Assembly: GCF_001746415.1 (NCBI RefSeq) | Contig: NZ_MEHJ01000001.1 | Location: 1,923,001 to 1,987,000, forward strand | Source: Streptomyces agglomeratus | GTDB taxonomy: Bacteria > Actinomycetota > Actinomycetes > Streptomycetales > Streptomycetaceae | DNA length: 64,000 bases | Reading direction: 5' to 3' | Part shown: one piece after another, positions 8,586-17,703 of the stretch | How the letters are laid out: each line of letters begins with the position of its first letter | How positions within the stretch are numbered: position 1 is the stretch's first letter | Position numbers and translations under genes: made by a program | Notes under the pieces: model-generated | Database searches by the model: none | What the model saw: the letters and a program-made list of their open reading frames with translations, nothing else | Told to the model about the DNA's origin: nothing

Positions 8586-9371
8586 ATGATCTCCGACACC
8601 TTCACGATCGGCGGGGACCTTCCCGTACGCCGCCTCGGGTTCGGTACGGCCCAGTTGACCGGGCCCGGTTACTGGGGCCCGCGCGGCGAGCCCGCGGACG
8701 CGGTCGCGGTACTGCGGCGTGCGGTCGAGCGCGGCGTCACGCTCATCGACACCGCGGACAACTACGGTCCGGGGCTGGCCGAGGAGCTGGTCGCCGAGGC
8801 GCTGCACCCCTTTCCGGACGGGCTCGTCGTCGCGACGAAGGGCGGGGTGGTCCGTACGAGCGCCGACGCCTGGCACATCGCGGGGCGCCCCGAGGACCTG
8901 CGGGCGATGTGCGACGCGAGCCTGCGGCGGCTGCGGGCCGAGACCATCGATCTCTATCAGCTGCACCGCCTCGATCCGCGCGTACCCATGGCCGAGCAGC
9001 TCGGCACGCTGGACGAGCTGCGCGCGGCGGGCAAGATCCGGCACATCGGGCTCGACTCCGTCACCGCCGGGCAGTTGGAGGAGGCTCTGACGCTGACGGA
9101 CATCGCGTCCGTACAGAACCGCTTCAACCTGGTGGACCGGTCCGCCGAGGACGTACTCGGTCTGTGCGAGGCGCGGGGGATCGCGTTTCTGCCCTGGTTC
9201 CCGCTGGCCAACGGCGAGCTGCGGGGGCGGCACCAACTCGCGCTGGCCTGGCTGCTGCACCGTTCGCCGGTGCTGTGCCCGACGCCGGGTACGGGGTCGC
9301 TCGTCCACCTGGAGGAGAACCTGGGCGCGGCGGCGCTGCGGCTGAGCGCACAGGAGATGGCGACGCTGTGA
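8586..9371 (+). CDS. Aldo/keto reductase
   Basis: Cytoplasmic NADPH-dependent carbonyl reductase. The 261-residue barrel has the catalytic tetrad in place: Asp55 (LIDTADNYG), Tyr60, Lys85 (VATKGG) and His127 (LYQLHRLD). It is shorter than the roughly 280-320 residues typical of the family, mainly because the middle and the C-terminal loops are compact. It is transcribed divergently from the PanE-like gene, with about 60 bases between the starts. Substrate unknown. Confidence 0.88.
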   Translation: MISDTFTIGGDLPVRRLGFGTAQLTGPGYWGPRGEPADAVAVLRRAVERGVTLIDTADNYGPGLAEELVAEALHPFPDGLVVATKGGVVRTSADAWHIAGRPEDLRAMCDASLRRLRAETIDLYQLHRLDPRVPMAEQLGTLDELRAAGKIRHIGLDSVTAGQLEEALTLTDIASVQNRFNLVDRSAEDVLGLCEARGIAFLPWFPLANGELRGRHQLALAWLLHRSPVLCPTPGTGSLVHLEENLGAAALRLSAQEMATL

Positions 9372-9472
9372 GCGGCGGCCCGGCCCCGGTCGCGACGGTC
9401 CGCCCCTGACGCGGACGCCACCGGGTCGCCGCCGGACACCGCCGGGGAACGGCTCCGGGCCGGGCACGGGGC

Positions 9473-9976
9473 TCAGGCAGGGGACGGCGGGCTGTCCGGG
9501 GGCACCTGGTGGGACCTGGTGCGGTGACGGCTGCGGAATTCCGCCAGCATCTCTTCGGTGGCCTCGGCCCCGGCGCTCACGGCGGCGTGGACTTCGCGGA
9601 AGTAGTTCTCGTAGCCGGCCGGGGTGTAGAGGCACAGGGCGCGTGCGGGGGCCGGGCCCGCGTTGCGGAAGCCGTGCGGCGTACCGCGGGTGGCGGCGAG
9701 CAGGTGCCCGGGACCGGCCGTCACCTCGCCGTCCCCGGTGTGCAGGGTCAGTTGGCCTTCCAGGACGTAGAAGTACTCGTCGTGTCCGTCGTGCACGTGC
9801 GGCCTGGCACCGATGGTGCCCGGGGCGAGAGTGAACTCCTCGAAGGCGAAGTGTCCGCCCGTGTGTTCACCGGTGAGCCGGAAGAAATGCGCGACACCGG
9901 CGACGTTGAGGAGTTCACCGTCCTGCGGGCGGCGCAGCAACGGACGTGCGGGGGTGTGGGGCTGATGATCGGTCAT
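9473..9976 (-). CDS. Cupin-domain protein
   Basis: Small single-domain cupin of 167 residues. Motif 1 includes HVHDGHDEYFYVLEG, giving probable metal ligands His60, His62 and Glu67; motif 2 includes GTPHGFRN with His101. The fold is found in metal-dependent dioxygenases, isomerases and sugar- or small-molecule-binding proteins, so the reaction cannot be named. I took the ATG at 9976, where the conserved part begins; the open frame runs further upstream without similarity. No functional link to the neighbours is visible. The 182 bases upstream (9977-10158) hold no gene I recognise. Confidence 0.78.
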   Translation of the reverse strand: MTDHQPHTPARPLLRRPQDGELLNVAGVAHFFRLTGEHTGGHFAFEEFTLAPGTIGARPHVHDGHDEYFYVLEGQLTLHTGDGEVTAGPGHLLAATRGTPHGFRNAGPAPARALCLYTPAGYENYFREVHAAVSAGAEATEEMLAEFRSRHRTRSHQVPPDSPPSPA

Positions 9977-10158
9977 GGGCGCATTGTGGCGCAGAGCTGT
10001 CGAGCCGCTTCCACGGGCATGACACGTCCCAGCGCCGGCCCGACGCGCCGAACGCGCGGACTCGGGGTGCAGGAGTCCGGCCAGCGGTTCGGGGGGCGTT
10101 GCGGACGGCCGGGTCGAGCAGGCGCGGGGCGTTCTCGACGGCGGCTTCGACAGCGGGG

Positions 10159-10710
10159 TCAGCCGCTGGTCATCTCCACGAGCTTGACGACCGTGTTCCA
10201 GTTGCGGGTGGTCCCGGTGACGCCCTTGAGCAGGGACGGCCGGGCGAGTACCTCGGCGAGCTTGGAGCGGCCGAGGCCGTTCGGCGCGTACAGGTACAGG
10301 GCGCGGTCGCCGAGGCGGAACTCCTCCGGCAGGTACGCCGTCTGGTCGACGGATGCGAACCGGCCGGGAGCGACCGGCTGCGAGAAGTACGTGATGTGGA
10401 GCTGCTTGGCCTCCAGCTCGGCGGCCGGGAAGGGGCAGGCGTCGGCGACGGCCTTCAGGTAGGCACCGCTGCGGACAAGGCATTCGACGCCGAACCCGAA
10501 GCGCTCCTCCAGGGCCCGTTCGAGGTCAGCGGCGAGTGCTTCCTCCGAGGCATCGGCGTCGGTGGTGAAGACGGCGTTGCCGCTCTGGAGGTACGTCCGG
10601 ACGTCCCGGTGGCCCAGTCCGGTCAGCAGCGCCCGCAGGTCCGCCATGGGCACCTTCTTGTGCCCGCTCACATTGATCCCGCGCAGGAGTGCGGCGTACG
10701 TCGTGGTCAT
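10159..10710 (-). CDS. DUF1697 family protein
   Basis: Conserved protein of unknown function, 183 residues. The family hallmarks are clear: the start YAALLRGINVSGHKKVPMADLR, then the YLQSGNAVF segment and GRSKLAEVL near the C-terminus. I took the ATG at 10710, directly before this signature, although an ATG nine codons upstream is in frame. It stands alone on the minus strand between the cupin gene and the subtilisin gene. Confidence 0.82.
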   Translation of the reverse strand: MTTTYAALLRGINVSGHKKVPMADLRALLTGLGHRDVRTYLQSGNAVFTTDADASEEALAADLERALEERFGFGVECLVRSGAYLKAVADACPFPAAELEAKQLHITYFSQPVAPGRFASVDQTAYLPEEFRLGDRALYLYAPNGLGRSKLAEVLARPSLLKGVTGTTRNWNTVVKLVEMTSG

Positions 10711-10787
10711 GCGCCACACGATAGGCGGCCGCCGCACCCCGTGGGGGAGGGCGCGGCGACCGCCCGATCCGTGCTGAACCCGCGTCT

Positions 10788-11990
10788 TTACTCGACGACC
10801 TTCAGCAGCTTGTTCGGCGTGCCCGTGCCCGGGTTGCTGATCTTGTCGGGGATGGCGCCCCCGGTCAGGGCCGTCGCGACGGCCTCCGGCGTCGCGTCCT
10901 TGTGGCCCGCCAGGTAGAGCGCCGCGGCGCCCACCACGTGCGGGGTCGCCATGGACGTACCGGAGATGGTCTTCGTGCCCTCGTCGCTGTCGTTCCAGGA
11001 CGAGGTGATGTCCGAGCCGGGCGCGTAGATGTCCACGACGGCGCCGAAGTTGGAGAAGTCGGACTGGGCGTCGTCCTTGGTGCTGGAGGCGACGGTGATG
11101 GCCTCCTTCACGCGGGACGGCGAGCCCTGGCCCGCGTCGCTCGACTCGTTGCCCGCCGCGACGCCGTAGGTGACGCCGGAGGCGATGGACTTGCGTACCG
11201 CCTCGTCGAGGGCCTCGTCGGCGCCGCCGCCGAGGCTCATGTTGGCGACCGACGGGCCCTGGTGGTTCTTGGTGACCCAGTCGATGCCGGCGACGACGCC
11301 CTCGGTGGTGCCGGAGCCCTGGTCGTCCAGGACCCGGACCGCGACGATCTTCGCCTTCTTGGCGACACCGTGCGCGGCGCCGGCGATGGTCCCGGCGACG
11401 TGTGTGCCGTGGCCGTTGCCGTCGTCGGCCGACTCGTCGTTGTCCACGGCGTCGAAGCCGTGGGCGGCGCGGCCCTCGAAGTCCTTGTGCGAGATGCGGA
11501 CACCGGTGTCGATGACGTACGCCGTGACGCCCTCGCCCGCGCTGTCCGGGTAGGTGTACTTGCTGTCGCCGGCGGTGCCGTCCTGGTCGATGCGGTCGAT
11601 GCCCCAGGACGGGGGGTTCTCCTGCGTGGCGTTGATCGTGAACTTCTTGTTCTGGACGACCTTGGCGACGGACGGGTCGGCGGCGAGGCGCTTGGCCTCG
11701 GTCTCCGAAAGGCCGCTGGCGGAGAAGCCGTTGATGGCGGAGCTGTAGTTGCGCCGCAGCTTGCCGCCGTACTCCTCGGCCAGGTCCCGCTTGTCGGCCT
11801 TCTCGTCCAGCATCACGATGTAGCTGCCGGCGACGGCGCCCTTGGCGTCGGTTCCGTACACATGTCCCTGTGGGGCTGCCGGAGCCGCTCCCGCGAAGGA
11901 GGAGTTGAGTACGGTCACACCGGCCGCGGCCGCTACGGCGGTTATCGCCGCGGTGAGCTTCAGTCGGCTGGAACGCTTGTGCATGGCCAT
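10788..11990 (-). CDS. Secreted subtilisin-like serine protease (S8, proteinase K type)
   Basis: Extracellular endopeptidase made as a 400-residue pre-pro-enzyme. It has a signal peptide (about residues 1-35), an I9 inhibitor propeptide (about 52-120, beginning GSYIVMLDEKAD) and a catalytic domain. The catalytic residues are Asp161 (VIDTGV), His194 (GHGTHVAG), Ser346 (SGTSMATPH) and the oxyanion Asn281 (AAGNES). There is no C-terminal binding domain. The first ATG has GAGGAG 10 bases upstream, so it is the probable start. A stable hairpin lies in its leader. Secreted S8 enzymes of this length are common in Streptomyces and serve protein scavenging. Confidence 0.95.
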   Translation of the reverse strand: MAMHKRSSRLKLTAAITAVAAAAGVTVLNSSFAGAAPAAPQGHVYGTDAKGAVAGSYIVMLDEKADKRDLAEEYGGKLRRNYSSAINGFSASGLSETEAKRLAADPSVAKVVQNKKFTINATQENPPSWGIDRIDQDGTAGDSKYTYPDSAGEGVTAYVIDTGVRISHKDFEGRAAHGFDAVDNDESADDGNGHGTHVAGTIAGAAHGVAKKAKIVAVRVLDDQGSGTTEGVVAGIDWVTKNHQGPSVANMSLGGGADEALDEAVRKSIASGVTYGVAAGNESSDAGQGSPSRVKEAITVASSTKDDAQSDFSNFGAVVDIYAPGSDITSSWNDSDEGTKTISGTSMATPHVVGAAALYLAGHKDATPEAVATALTGGAIPDKISNPGTGTPNKLLKVVE

Positions 11991-12026
11991 GAAGAGGGGT
12001 CTCCTCGTGAAAATGTGGGGGGATTT

Positions 12027-12054
12027 GCCCCCGGACCGGAAGATCTCCGGGGGC
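12027..12054 (-). promoter_or_regulatory. Stable hairpin in the protease leader
   Basis: Perfect 8-base inverted repeat GCCCCCGG / CCGGGGGC with a 12-base loop, 37-64 bases upstream of the subtilisin start codon. If the transcript begins farther upstream, for example near the AT-rich stretch at 12085-12145, the structure would be in the 5' leader. It could act as a stabiliser or attenuator. No experiment supports this. Confidence 0.4.
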
Positions 12055-12184
12055 TGGCTCGAAACCCTGACGGATTGACGCGCTCAGATCAAGACCTTCA
12101 TACGCCTGTTACTTACTCAACAAGGTTTCGTAATAAGAAAAGGGTCAGCGCGTTCCAAGTCGGACAGGTGCCCGTGAACTTCCG

Positions 12185-13387
12185 TTACGCCCCGGGCAGT
12201 TCGGCCTCGATGAGGTCGGCCGCCCGCCCGGTGCCCCCCTCGGACGCCATGCCGCGGCGGATGTCCTCGGACCTGCGGGCCACCTCGGGATCGGCGACGA
12301 GACCGAGAACCGCGGACCGCAGGGCCTCGGCGGTGGCGTCCTCGGTGTCGATCCGGCGGGCGACGCCGAGCGAGACGAGCATGTCGGCGTTGCCGAACTG
12401 GTCGACCGCCTGCGGGACGGCGACCATCGGCGTACCGGTGGCGAGGCCCTCCTGGCTGCCGCCGGCGCCCGCGTGGGTGATGAAGGCGTCGGCCTGCCAG
12501 AGTACGGCCAGCTGTGGCACCCAGCTGCGCACCTCGATGTTGGCGGGCACCTCGCCCAGCTCGGACTCGTCCACGAACTTGCCGATCTGGAGCACGACGT
12601 GCCAGCCGGGAAGGTCACCGAAGGCCCTGACGCACTCCCGGTAGAAGCCGGGCAGCTTGGTGAACGCCGAACCGAGCGACACCAGCAGGACCTTGTCCGC
12701 CGCCGCCGGGCGCCGCCAGTCACCCTGGTCCGCGCGGTCACCCTGGCAGGCGCCGACGAAGGAGTGGACGGTTTCGTCGACCCGGTCGGCGTTCGGCTGC
12801 AGGACCTTGGGGATCAGCACGATGCTGCGGGACGGGCGGCCCACGAAGTGGTCCGGGTCCGTGCCGTTCAGGCCGTTCTCGTCGAGCCAGGCCCGGAAGC
12901 GCGCGTAATAGGCGCGGCCTCGCCCGGTCTCCCTGAGCGGGCCGAACAGCGGCTCGGCGACCTCCTCCTCGTACCCCTCCCAGGCGACGAGGTTCGGGGA
13001 GAGGGAGACAGCGGGCACGCCCCAGCGGTGGGCGAGGACGCGCGCCGGGTAGGAGGTGATGTCGTGAAGGACGAGGTCCGGCTCGTCCCCTTCGAACGCC
13101 TCGGCCAGTTGGGGCAGCGCCTGTACGGCGTCGTCCAGGAATGGCTCGATGTTGTCGATCAGCTCCGTTCCCCAGTCCTCCGGATTGTCCTCGGTGGGGA
13201 GCGTCGAGGTGTAGATCACCGGGTCGGCACCGGTGACCGCGACCCTGTCCGCGAAGGAGGCGGGGATCGCGTACGAGACGCGGTGGCCCCGGGCCACGAG
13301 CTCCCGGATCACCTCGATGCTCGGGTTCACGTGACCGGGGGCGGCGATGGAGAACATGGCGATGTGGGCATGCCTGCGTGAAGTCAT
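12185..13387 (-). CDS. Macrolide-inactivation-type UDP-glycosyltransferase (MGT family, GT1)
   Basis: Cytoplasmic enzyme predicted to move a sugar, typically glucose from UDP-glucose, to a macrolide or phenolic acceptor. The 400-residue GT-B protein has the N-terminal [25 protein letters not shown] segment with the likely catalytic His18, and the C-terminal donor site [26 protein letters not shown]. The pattern and length match the MGT/OleD-like antibiotic glucosyltransferases of Streptomyces. A perfect palindrome lies 20 bases upstream of the ATG, which suggests repressor control, perhaps drug-inducible. Acceptor range is unknown. Confidence 0.88.
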   Translation of the reverse strand: MTSRRHAHIAMFSIAAPGHVNPSIEVIRELVARGHRVSYAIPASFADRVAVTGADPVIYTSTLPTEDNPEDWGTELIDNIEPFLDDAVQALPQLAEAFEGDEPDLVLHDITSYPARVLAHRWGVPAVSLSPNLVAWEGYEEEVAEPLFGPLRETGRGRAYYARFRAWLDENGLNGTDPDHFVGRPSRSIVLIPKVLQPNADRVDETVHSFVGACQGDRADQGDWRRPAAADKVLLVSLGSAFTKLPGFYRECVRAFGDLPGWHVVLQIGKFVDESELGEVPANIEVRSWVPQLAVLWQADAFITHAGAGGSQEGLATGTPMVAVPQAVDQFGNADMLVSLGVARRIDTEDATAEALRSAVLGLVADPEVARRSEDIRRGMASEGGTGRAADLIEAELPGA

Positions 13388-13406
13388 GCCCGGAAGGCTA
13401 GACGAG

Positions 13407-13420
13407 ACGAGACGTCTCGT
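13407..13420. promoter_or_regulatory. Palindromic operator candidate upstream of the glycosyltransferase gene
   Basis: Perfect 14-base palindrome ACGAGACGTCTCGT, 20 bases before the start codon at 13387 and inside the presumed promoter. It overlaps a GACGA direct repeat. Size and symmetry are those of TetR-type sites, but no regulator gene is adjacent. Confidence 0.5.
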
Positions 13421-13476
13421 GCAACGCGATTTCGGCCCAGCCGGACATGTCCTTCACATGTACTGCCCGTGCCCTT

Positions 13477-14784
13477 TCACCGCTGGTAGCGGGCGAGCAC
13501 CAGATTTCCGTCCTCGACCAGGCGTTTCCTCAGCTCTTCGGCGTCGATCGCGCCGCTGTAGTACTCCTGGTAGGCGGGGGTCGCCACCTTGTCCTTCCAC
13601 TCGGGGTAGCCGCGCACGGACTGGGCCGGGGCCGGAACCAGGTGCTCGGCGAGGGCCGCGCCGGTGGCCCAGCCGTCCTTCTCGGTACGCAGCGCCGGGT
13701 CCTTCAGGGCGGCGGTGCCGGTCGGGAGCATCCAGTCGCCCTTGGCGAGGCGCGCCATGTTCGCGGGTTGGAGGAAGAAGTCGATGAACTCCATCGCCTC
13801 CTTCTTGTACGGACTGTCCTCGGCGATGGAGAGCGTCTGGGGACTCACGCCCTGCACCGGTCCCTCGTCCCCCGCCGGAGCGGGCAGCACCTTCCACCGG
13901 AACCCCTCGGGCGCCTGCTGGGCGATCTGCTGCCGGTAGGAGAATCCGAGGGGCACCATGGCGTACTTGCCGCCGAAGAAGCCGGGCAGGGTGTCGGAGC
14001 CGCCCATGCCGAGGGTGGCCGCCGATGCGCTCCGGTCGGTGTTGACCTGGTCGTGGACGGTGTCGGCCACCACGGCGTCGCCCTCGGTGAAGCGCACCTC
14101 GGCTCTGCCGTCCTCGTCGCGGTGGAAGAGCTGCCCGCCTGCCGAGAGGCCGAGGTTGAGGGTGGCCGAGACCGGGTCCTTGAGCGGCCAGGCCACACCG
14201 AACGTCTTGCCGTCGCCGCCGCTCAGTTCCTTGGCGATTTGTCGGAACTCCGGCCAGCTCCACGGCCTTTCGGGAGTCGGGACGCGTACTCCGGACTCTT
14301 CGAGGATCTTCTCGTTGGCGATCAGGACCCTCGGCTCCTGGAGGAACGGCACGCCGTACACCCCCTCGCCGAAGGTGGTGGTCTCCCAGCCGCGCCGCGG
14401 GATATCGCTCCTGAGCCGGGCGGGCAGCAGCTTGCGCAGATCGGCGAGGTAGCCTCCGTACGCGAAGTCGGCGAGGTCGTCGGAGGCGTCGTGGATGATG
14501 TCCGGGGCCTCGCCGCCCTCGAAGGACGTCAGCAACTGGTCGTGGACACTGTCCCAGCTGCCGTGGACGTACTCGACGCGGACCTCGGGGTGCGCGGCGT
14601 TCCACTCCTCGACGAGTTCCTTGTTGGCGTCGACGGATTCCTTCTGCCAGGCGAGGGACTGGAAGCGGAGCGTGATCCTCCCGTCGGCGTCCCTGCCGCG
14701 GCCGCCGCCGTCCGAGCAGCCGGTGAGCAGCAGCGACGCGAGCGCCACGGCGGTGACGGTGAGCCGGGCGGGTTTCTTGAGCAT
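13477..14784 (-). CDS. Sugar ABC transporter substrate-binding lipoprotein
   Basis: Extracellular receptor of a carbohydrate importer, 435 residues. The signal peptide ends with lipobox LTGC (Cys23), followed by the solute-binding family 1 pattern: ITLRFQSLAWQKE, then WNAAHPEVRVEYV and DIIHDASDDLADFA. Its ATG overlaps the stop of the upstream permease gene (ATGA), so all three importer genes form one operon. There is no ATPase gene; Streptomyces sugar importers of this kind usually share the MsiK ATPase. The sugar is not identifiable, and neither a regulator nor a glycosidase is adjacent. Confidence 0.92.
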   Translation of the reverse strand: MLKKPARLTVTAVALASLLLTGCSDGGGRGRDADGRITLRFQSLAWQKESVDANKELVEEWNAAHPEVRVEYVHGSWDSVHDQLLTSFEGGEAPDIIHDASDDLADFAYGGYLADLRKLLPARLRSDIPRRGWETTTFGEGVYGVPFLQEPRVLIANEKILEESGVRVPTPERPWSWPEFRQIAKELSGGDGKTFGVAWPLKDPVSATLNLGLSAGGQLFHRDEDGRAEVRFTEGDAVVADTVHDQVNTDRSASAATLGMGGSDTLPGFFGGKYAMVPLGFSYRQQIAQQAPEGFRWKVLPAPAGDEGPVQGVSPQTLSIAEDSPYKKEAMEFIDFFLQPANMARLAKGDWMLPTGTAALKDPALRTEKDGWATGAALAEHLVPAPAQSVRGYPEWKDKVATPAYQEYYSGAIDAEELRKRLVEDGNLVLARYQR

Positions 14785-15623
14785 CACCCCTTCACCGCCC
14801 CGGCCGTCATCCCGCCCGTGATCCGCTTCTGGATGAGGGCGAACACGACGAGGGAGGGCAGCGTGGCGAGGAACGCGGCGGCGGCGAGCGGGCCCAGATC
14901 GGCCACCCCCTCCGCGCCGAGAAAGTGTGTGAGGACTACGGGCAATGTCTGCTTCTCCGGGGTCTTGAGGAGGACGAGCGCGAAGAAGAACTCGTTCCAT
15001 GCGGTGATGAACGCGAACAGCGCGGTGGCGACGACGCCGGGGGCCAGCAGCGGGGCGATGACCGAGACGAGCGTGCGGAGCCTGCTCGCGCCGTCGACCG
15101 CGGCGGCCTCCTCCAGCTCGCGCGGTACGGCCCGGACGTAACCGACCAGCATCCAGAGCGCGAAGGGCAGCGACCACACGACGTACACCGTGATCAGGCC
15201 GGGGAGCGAGTTGACGAGGTGGAGGTTCTTGAGGATCAGGAACAGCGGGATGATCACCAGAACGAAGGGGAACGCCTGGCTGACCACCACCCATCCGGTG
15301 GCGGCCGCGGAGAGCTTGGTGCGGTGGCGGGCCATGACGTAGGCCATCGGCGTCGCGATGACCACCGCGATCAGGGCAGCCGAAAGAGCGGCGAGCAGGC
15401 TGTTGAGCGCCGCTTCCAGCAGGGGCTGTTCGTCGAAAGCCTGGCGGAAATTGCCGAGCGTCGGGTCCCGCGGGATCCATGTGGGGTGCAGGGAGCCGAG
15501 TTCACGCGGCGGCTTGAAGGCCGTCGAGACCAGCCAGAGGAAGGGGAAGGCGAGAAAGACGAGGTAACAGACGAGCGCGAGGTACTGGCCGGCGCGCGTG
15601 GACCTGCGGGTGCGCATCGTCAC
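14784..15623 (-). CDS. Sugar ABC transporter permease (MalG-like)
   Basis: Inner-membrane subunit with about six helices; 279 residues from the GTG at 15623. The EAA loop lies in ELEEAAAVDGASRLRTLVSVIAPLLAPG, typical of MalG-like proteins, and the C-terminus is the usual KRITGGMTAGAVKG. I chose the GTG because GGGAGG lies 9 bases upstream and it overlaps the previous stop as GTGA; an ATG two codons later would also do. It is co-transcribed with the other permease and the binding protein. Confidence 0.92.
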   Translation of the reverse strand: MTMRTRRSTRAGQYLALVCYLVFLAFPFLWLVSTAFKPPRELGSLHPTWIPRDPTLGNFRQAFDEQPLLEAALNSLLAALSAALIAVVIATPMAYVMARHRTKLSAAATGWVVVSQAFPFVLVIIPLFLILKNLHLVNSLPGLITVYVVWSLPFALWMLVGYVRAVPRELEEAAAVDGASRLRTLVSVIAPLLAPGVVATALFAFITAWNEFFFALVLLKTPEKQTLPVVLTHFLGAEGVADLGPLAAAAFLATLPSLVVFALIQKRITGGMTAGAVKG

Positions 15624-16525
15624 TGGTCGTCGCCTCCCTTCAGGCGGCCCACGAGGTAGCAGGCGAGCATCACGGAGATCACGGCGACCATGACGCAGCC
15701 CATGGCCGCGGCGTAACCGAACTGGCCGTAACGAAAGGCTTGTTCGTAGGCGAAGAGCATGGGGAGGCGGGTGCGGCCGCCGGGTCCGCCGTTGGTCAGG
15801 ACGTACACCAGCGCGAAGGAATTGAAATTCCAGATGAAGTTGAGCGCCGTGATGGCCAGGGCGACGGGTTTGATCGCGGGCCAGGTGACGGTACGGAACC
15901 GGCGCCAGGCGCCAGCGCCGTCGAGGGCAGCGGCTTCGTGCAGCTCGTGCGGGGTGTTCTGGAGGCCGGCGAGCAGGGCGACCGTGGTCTGCGGCATGCC
16001 CGCCCATATGCCGACGAGTATGACGGCGGGGAGGGCGGTGGCCAGGCCCGTCAGCCAGTCGCGCCCGTCACCGAGACCGAAGTCGCGGACGGTCTCGTTC
16101 AGGATTCCGGCGTCGGGGTTGTAGACGAGGCGCCACATGATGCCGACGACCACTTCGGGCATCGCCCAGGGGATGATCGCGAGTGCCCTCGCCAGCCAGC
16201 GGAAGCGGAGGTTCTGGTTGAGCAGGAGGGCGAGACCGAGCGCCAGCAAGAACTGCGGAACGGTCACCCCCACCGCCCACAGCAGGCCGATCCGGAACGA
16301 GTCCCAGAACAGCGTGTCGCGCAGCAGGTCCTGGAAGTTCAGCAGGCCGATCCACTGGGTGGGTGTGGTGCGGCCCGACTGCGAGTCGGTGAAGGCGAGA
16401 GCTGTGCCGTAGAGCAGCGGGCCGACACTGAGGATCAGGATCGGGATCAGCGCGGGCAGCACCAGGAACCAGGCTCCACCGCCGGACTTCGTTCCGGACC
16501 GCGATTTCGCGGTCTGTAATGTCAC
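15620..16525 (-). CDS. Sugar ABC transporter permease (MalF-like)
   Basis: First gene of the sugar importer operon; 301 residues from the GTG at 16525, which has AAGGAG 8 bases upstream. It contains about six membrane helices and the EAA loop ELHEAAALDGAGAWRRFRTVTWPAIKP. It pairs with the MalG-like permease. An ATG at 16549 is in frame but lacks a ribosome site. The 117 bases upstream are shared with the divergent phosphotransferase-like gene. Confidence 0.92.
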   Translation of the reverse strand: MTLQTAKSRSGTKSGGGAWFLVLPALIPILILSVGPLLYGTALAFTDSQSGRTTPTQWIGLLNFQDLLRDTLFWDSFRIGLLWAVGVTVPQFLLALGLALLLNQNLRFRWLARALAIIPWAMPEVVVGIMWRLVYNPDAGILNETVRDFGLGDGRDWLTGLATALPAVILVGIWAGMPQTTVALLAGLQNTPHELHEAAALDGAGAWRRFRTVTWPAIKPVALAITALNFIWNFNSFALVYVLTNGGPGGRTRLPMLFAYEQAFRYGQFGYAAAMGCVMVAVISVMLACYLVGRLKGGDDQ

Positions 16526-16642
16526 GGATTCGACTCCTTCGGGCGGCATGTAGGGGTCTGGCCGTCCCGGCGGCCCTCGTCATCGTGCTGACGGGTCGTC
16601 GGTTCGTCAACCCCACCTGCGGTGATGCGAGAATCTGTGCTC

Positions 16643-17504
16643 ATGGACGAGACAAGGGCACGCGAGGTCCTGGCCGTCGCCGGGCTCCCCGCCTCCACCA
16701 CCGGTGCGAAGCTGCTGGCGCTGGGCGAGAACGCGGTCTTCGCGACCGGCGCCCTGGCCGTCAAGGTCGGGCGCCGGGACCCGGAGCTGGTGGCCCGTGC
16801 GGAGCGCGAACTGGCCGTGGCCGCCTGGCTCGCCTCTGCGGGCGTCCCGGCCGTACGGGCCGCCGAGCCGAAGCCCCGCCTGGTGGACGGTCATCCGGTG
16901 ACGCTGTGGCACCGGCTGCCCGAGTCCGTACGCCCCGCCGGCCCCGGCGACCTGGCGGAGCTGCTGCGCCTCGTCCACGCACTCCCCGCTCCCCCTTCCC
17001 GCTCCCCGGCGCGAACTGCTCGGCGGCGTCGAGCGGTGGCTGCGGCTCGCCGGGGACGCGATCGACCCCGCCGACGCGGCGTACCTGCGCGCGCGGCGCG
17101 ACGGCTTCACGGCGGCGTCGGCCGCACTCACCCCGCACCTGCCGCAGGGCCCGATCCACGGCGACGCGCTCCCCCGCAACGTCCATGTCGGCCCCGAAGG
17201 CCCCGTACTGGTCGACCTGGAGACCTTCGCCGCCGACTTCCGCGAGCACGACCTGGTGGTCATGGCCCTCTCGCGCGACCGGTACGGCCTGGCGCCGGAG
17301 GCGTACGACGCGTTCACTTCGGCGTACGGCTGGGACGTACGCGAATGGGCCGGCTGCGCGGTGCTGCGCGGCGCCCGCGAGACGGCGAGCTGTGCCTGGG
17401 TGGCGCAGCACGCCCCGTCCAGCCCGGCGGCGCTCGCCGAGTTCCGCAGGCGAGTGGCGTCCCTGCGCGACGGGGACACGGCGGTGCGCTGGTACCCGTT
17501 CTGA
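16643..17504 (+). pseudogene. Aminoglycoside phosphotransferase-like gene with a frameshift
   Basis: The first part reads in one frame as an APH-family protein (MDETRAREVLAVAG, then LGENAVFATGALAVKVGRRD with the ATP-site Lys) up to about 16990. From about 17013 the similarity continues one frame over: ELLGGVERWL, then the catalytic loop GPIHGDALPRNVHV and the metal-binding VLVDLETFAADF, ending at TGA 17504. Deleting one C from the C5 run at 16991-16995 restores one continuous protein of about 286 residues, reading ALPAPLPAPRRELLGG across the join. It is either a real inactivating frameshift or a homopolymer sequencing error. The family phosphorylates aminoglycosides, choline or homoserine-like substrates; the natural substrate is unknown. 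Confidence 0.8.
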
Positions 17505-17703
17505 CGCGCGAGGACGCGGGGCGAGGCGCAGGGTGCGGGCACAGGGCGAGGAGCGGCGGCCGCCTGGCGCGGGGCGCGAGTGGCCGAGGCGCTCGGGTGG
17601 CGCCGGGTGCGGCAGGACTGGTTCCGCTCGGGGCCGGTTTCGCGGGGGGGGCCGGTCTCGCTCGGGGCGGCCGGTTTCGCGCGGGGCCGGTTCGGCGCTG
17701 TGT

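Noticed and set aside
9374..9470. Possible terminator between the aldo/keto reductase and cupin genes
   Set aside because: GGCCCGG/CCGGGCC pairs exist but are short, far apart and expected by chance at this GC content.
9977..10158. Extra gene between the cupin and DUF1697 genes
   Set aside because: Open frame only continues upstream of the cupin start with low-complexity residues and no ribosome site.
17505..17703. GC-rich region with CGGGGCCGGTTTCGCG-like repeats
   Set aside because: Imperfect, irregular units and no second copy set; not a convincing repeat array or gene.
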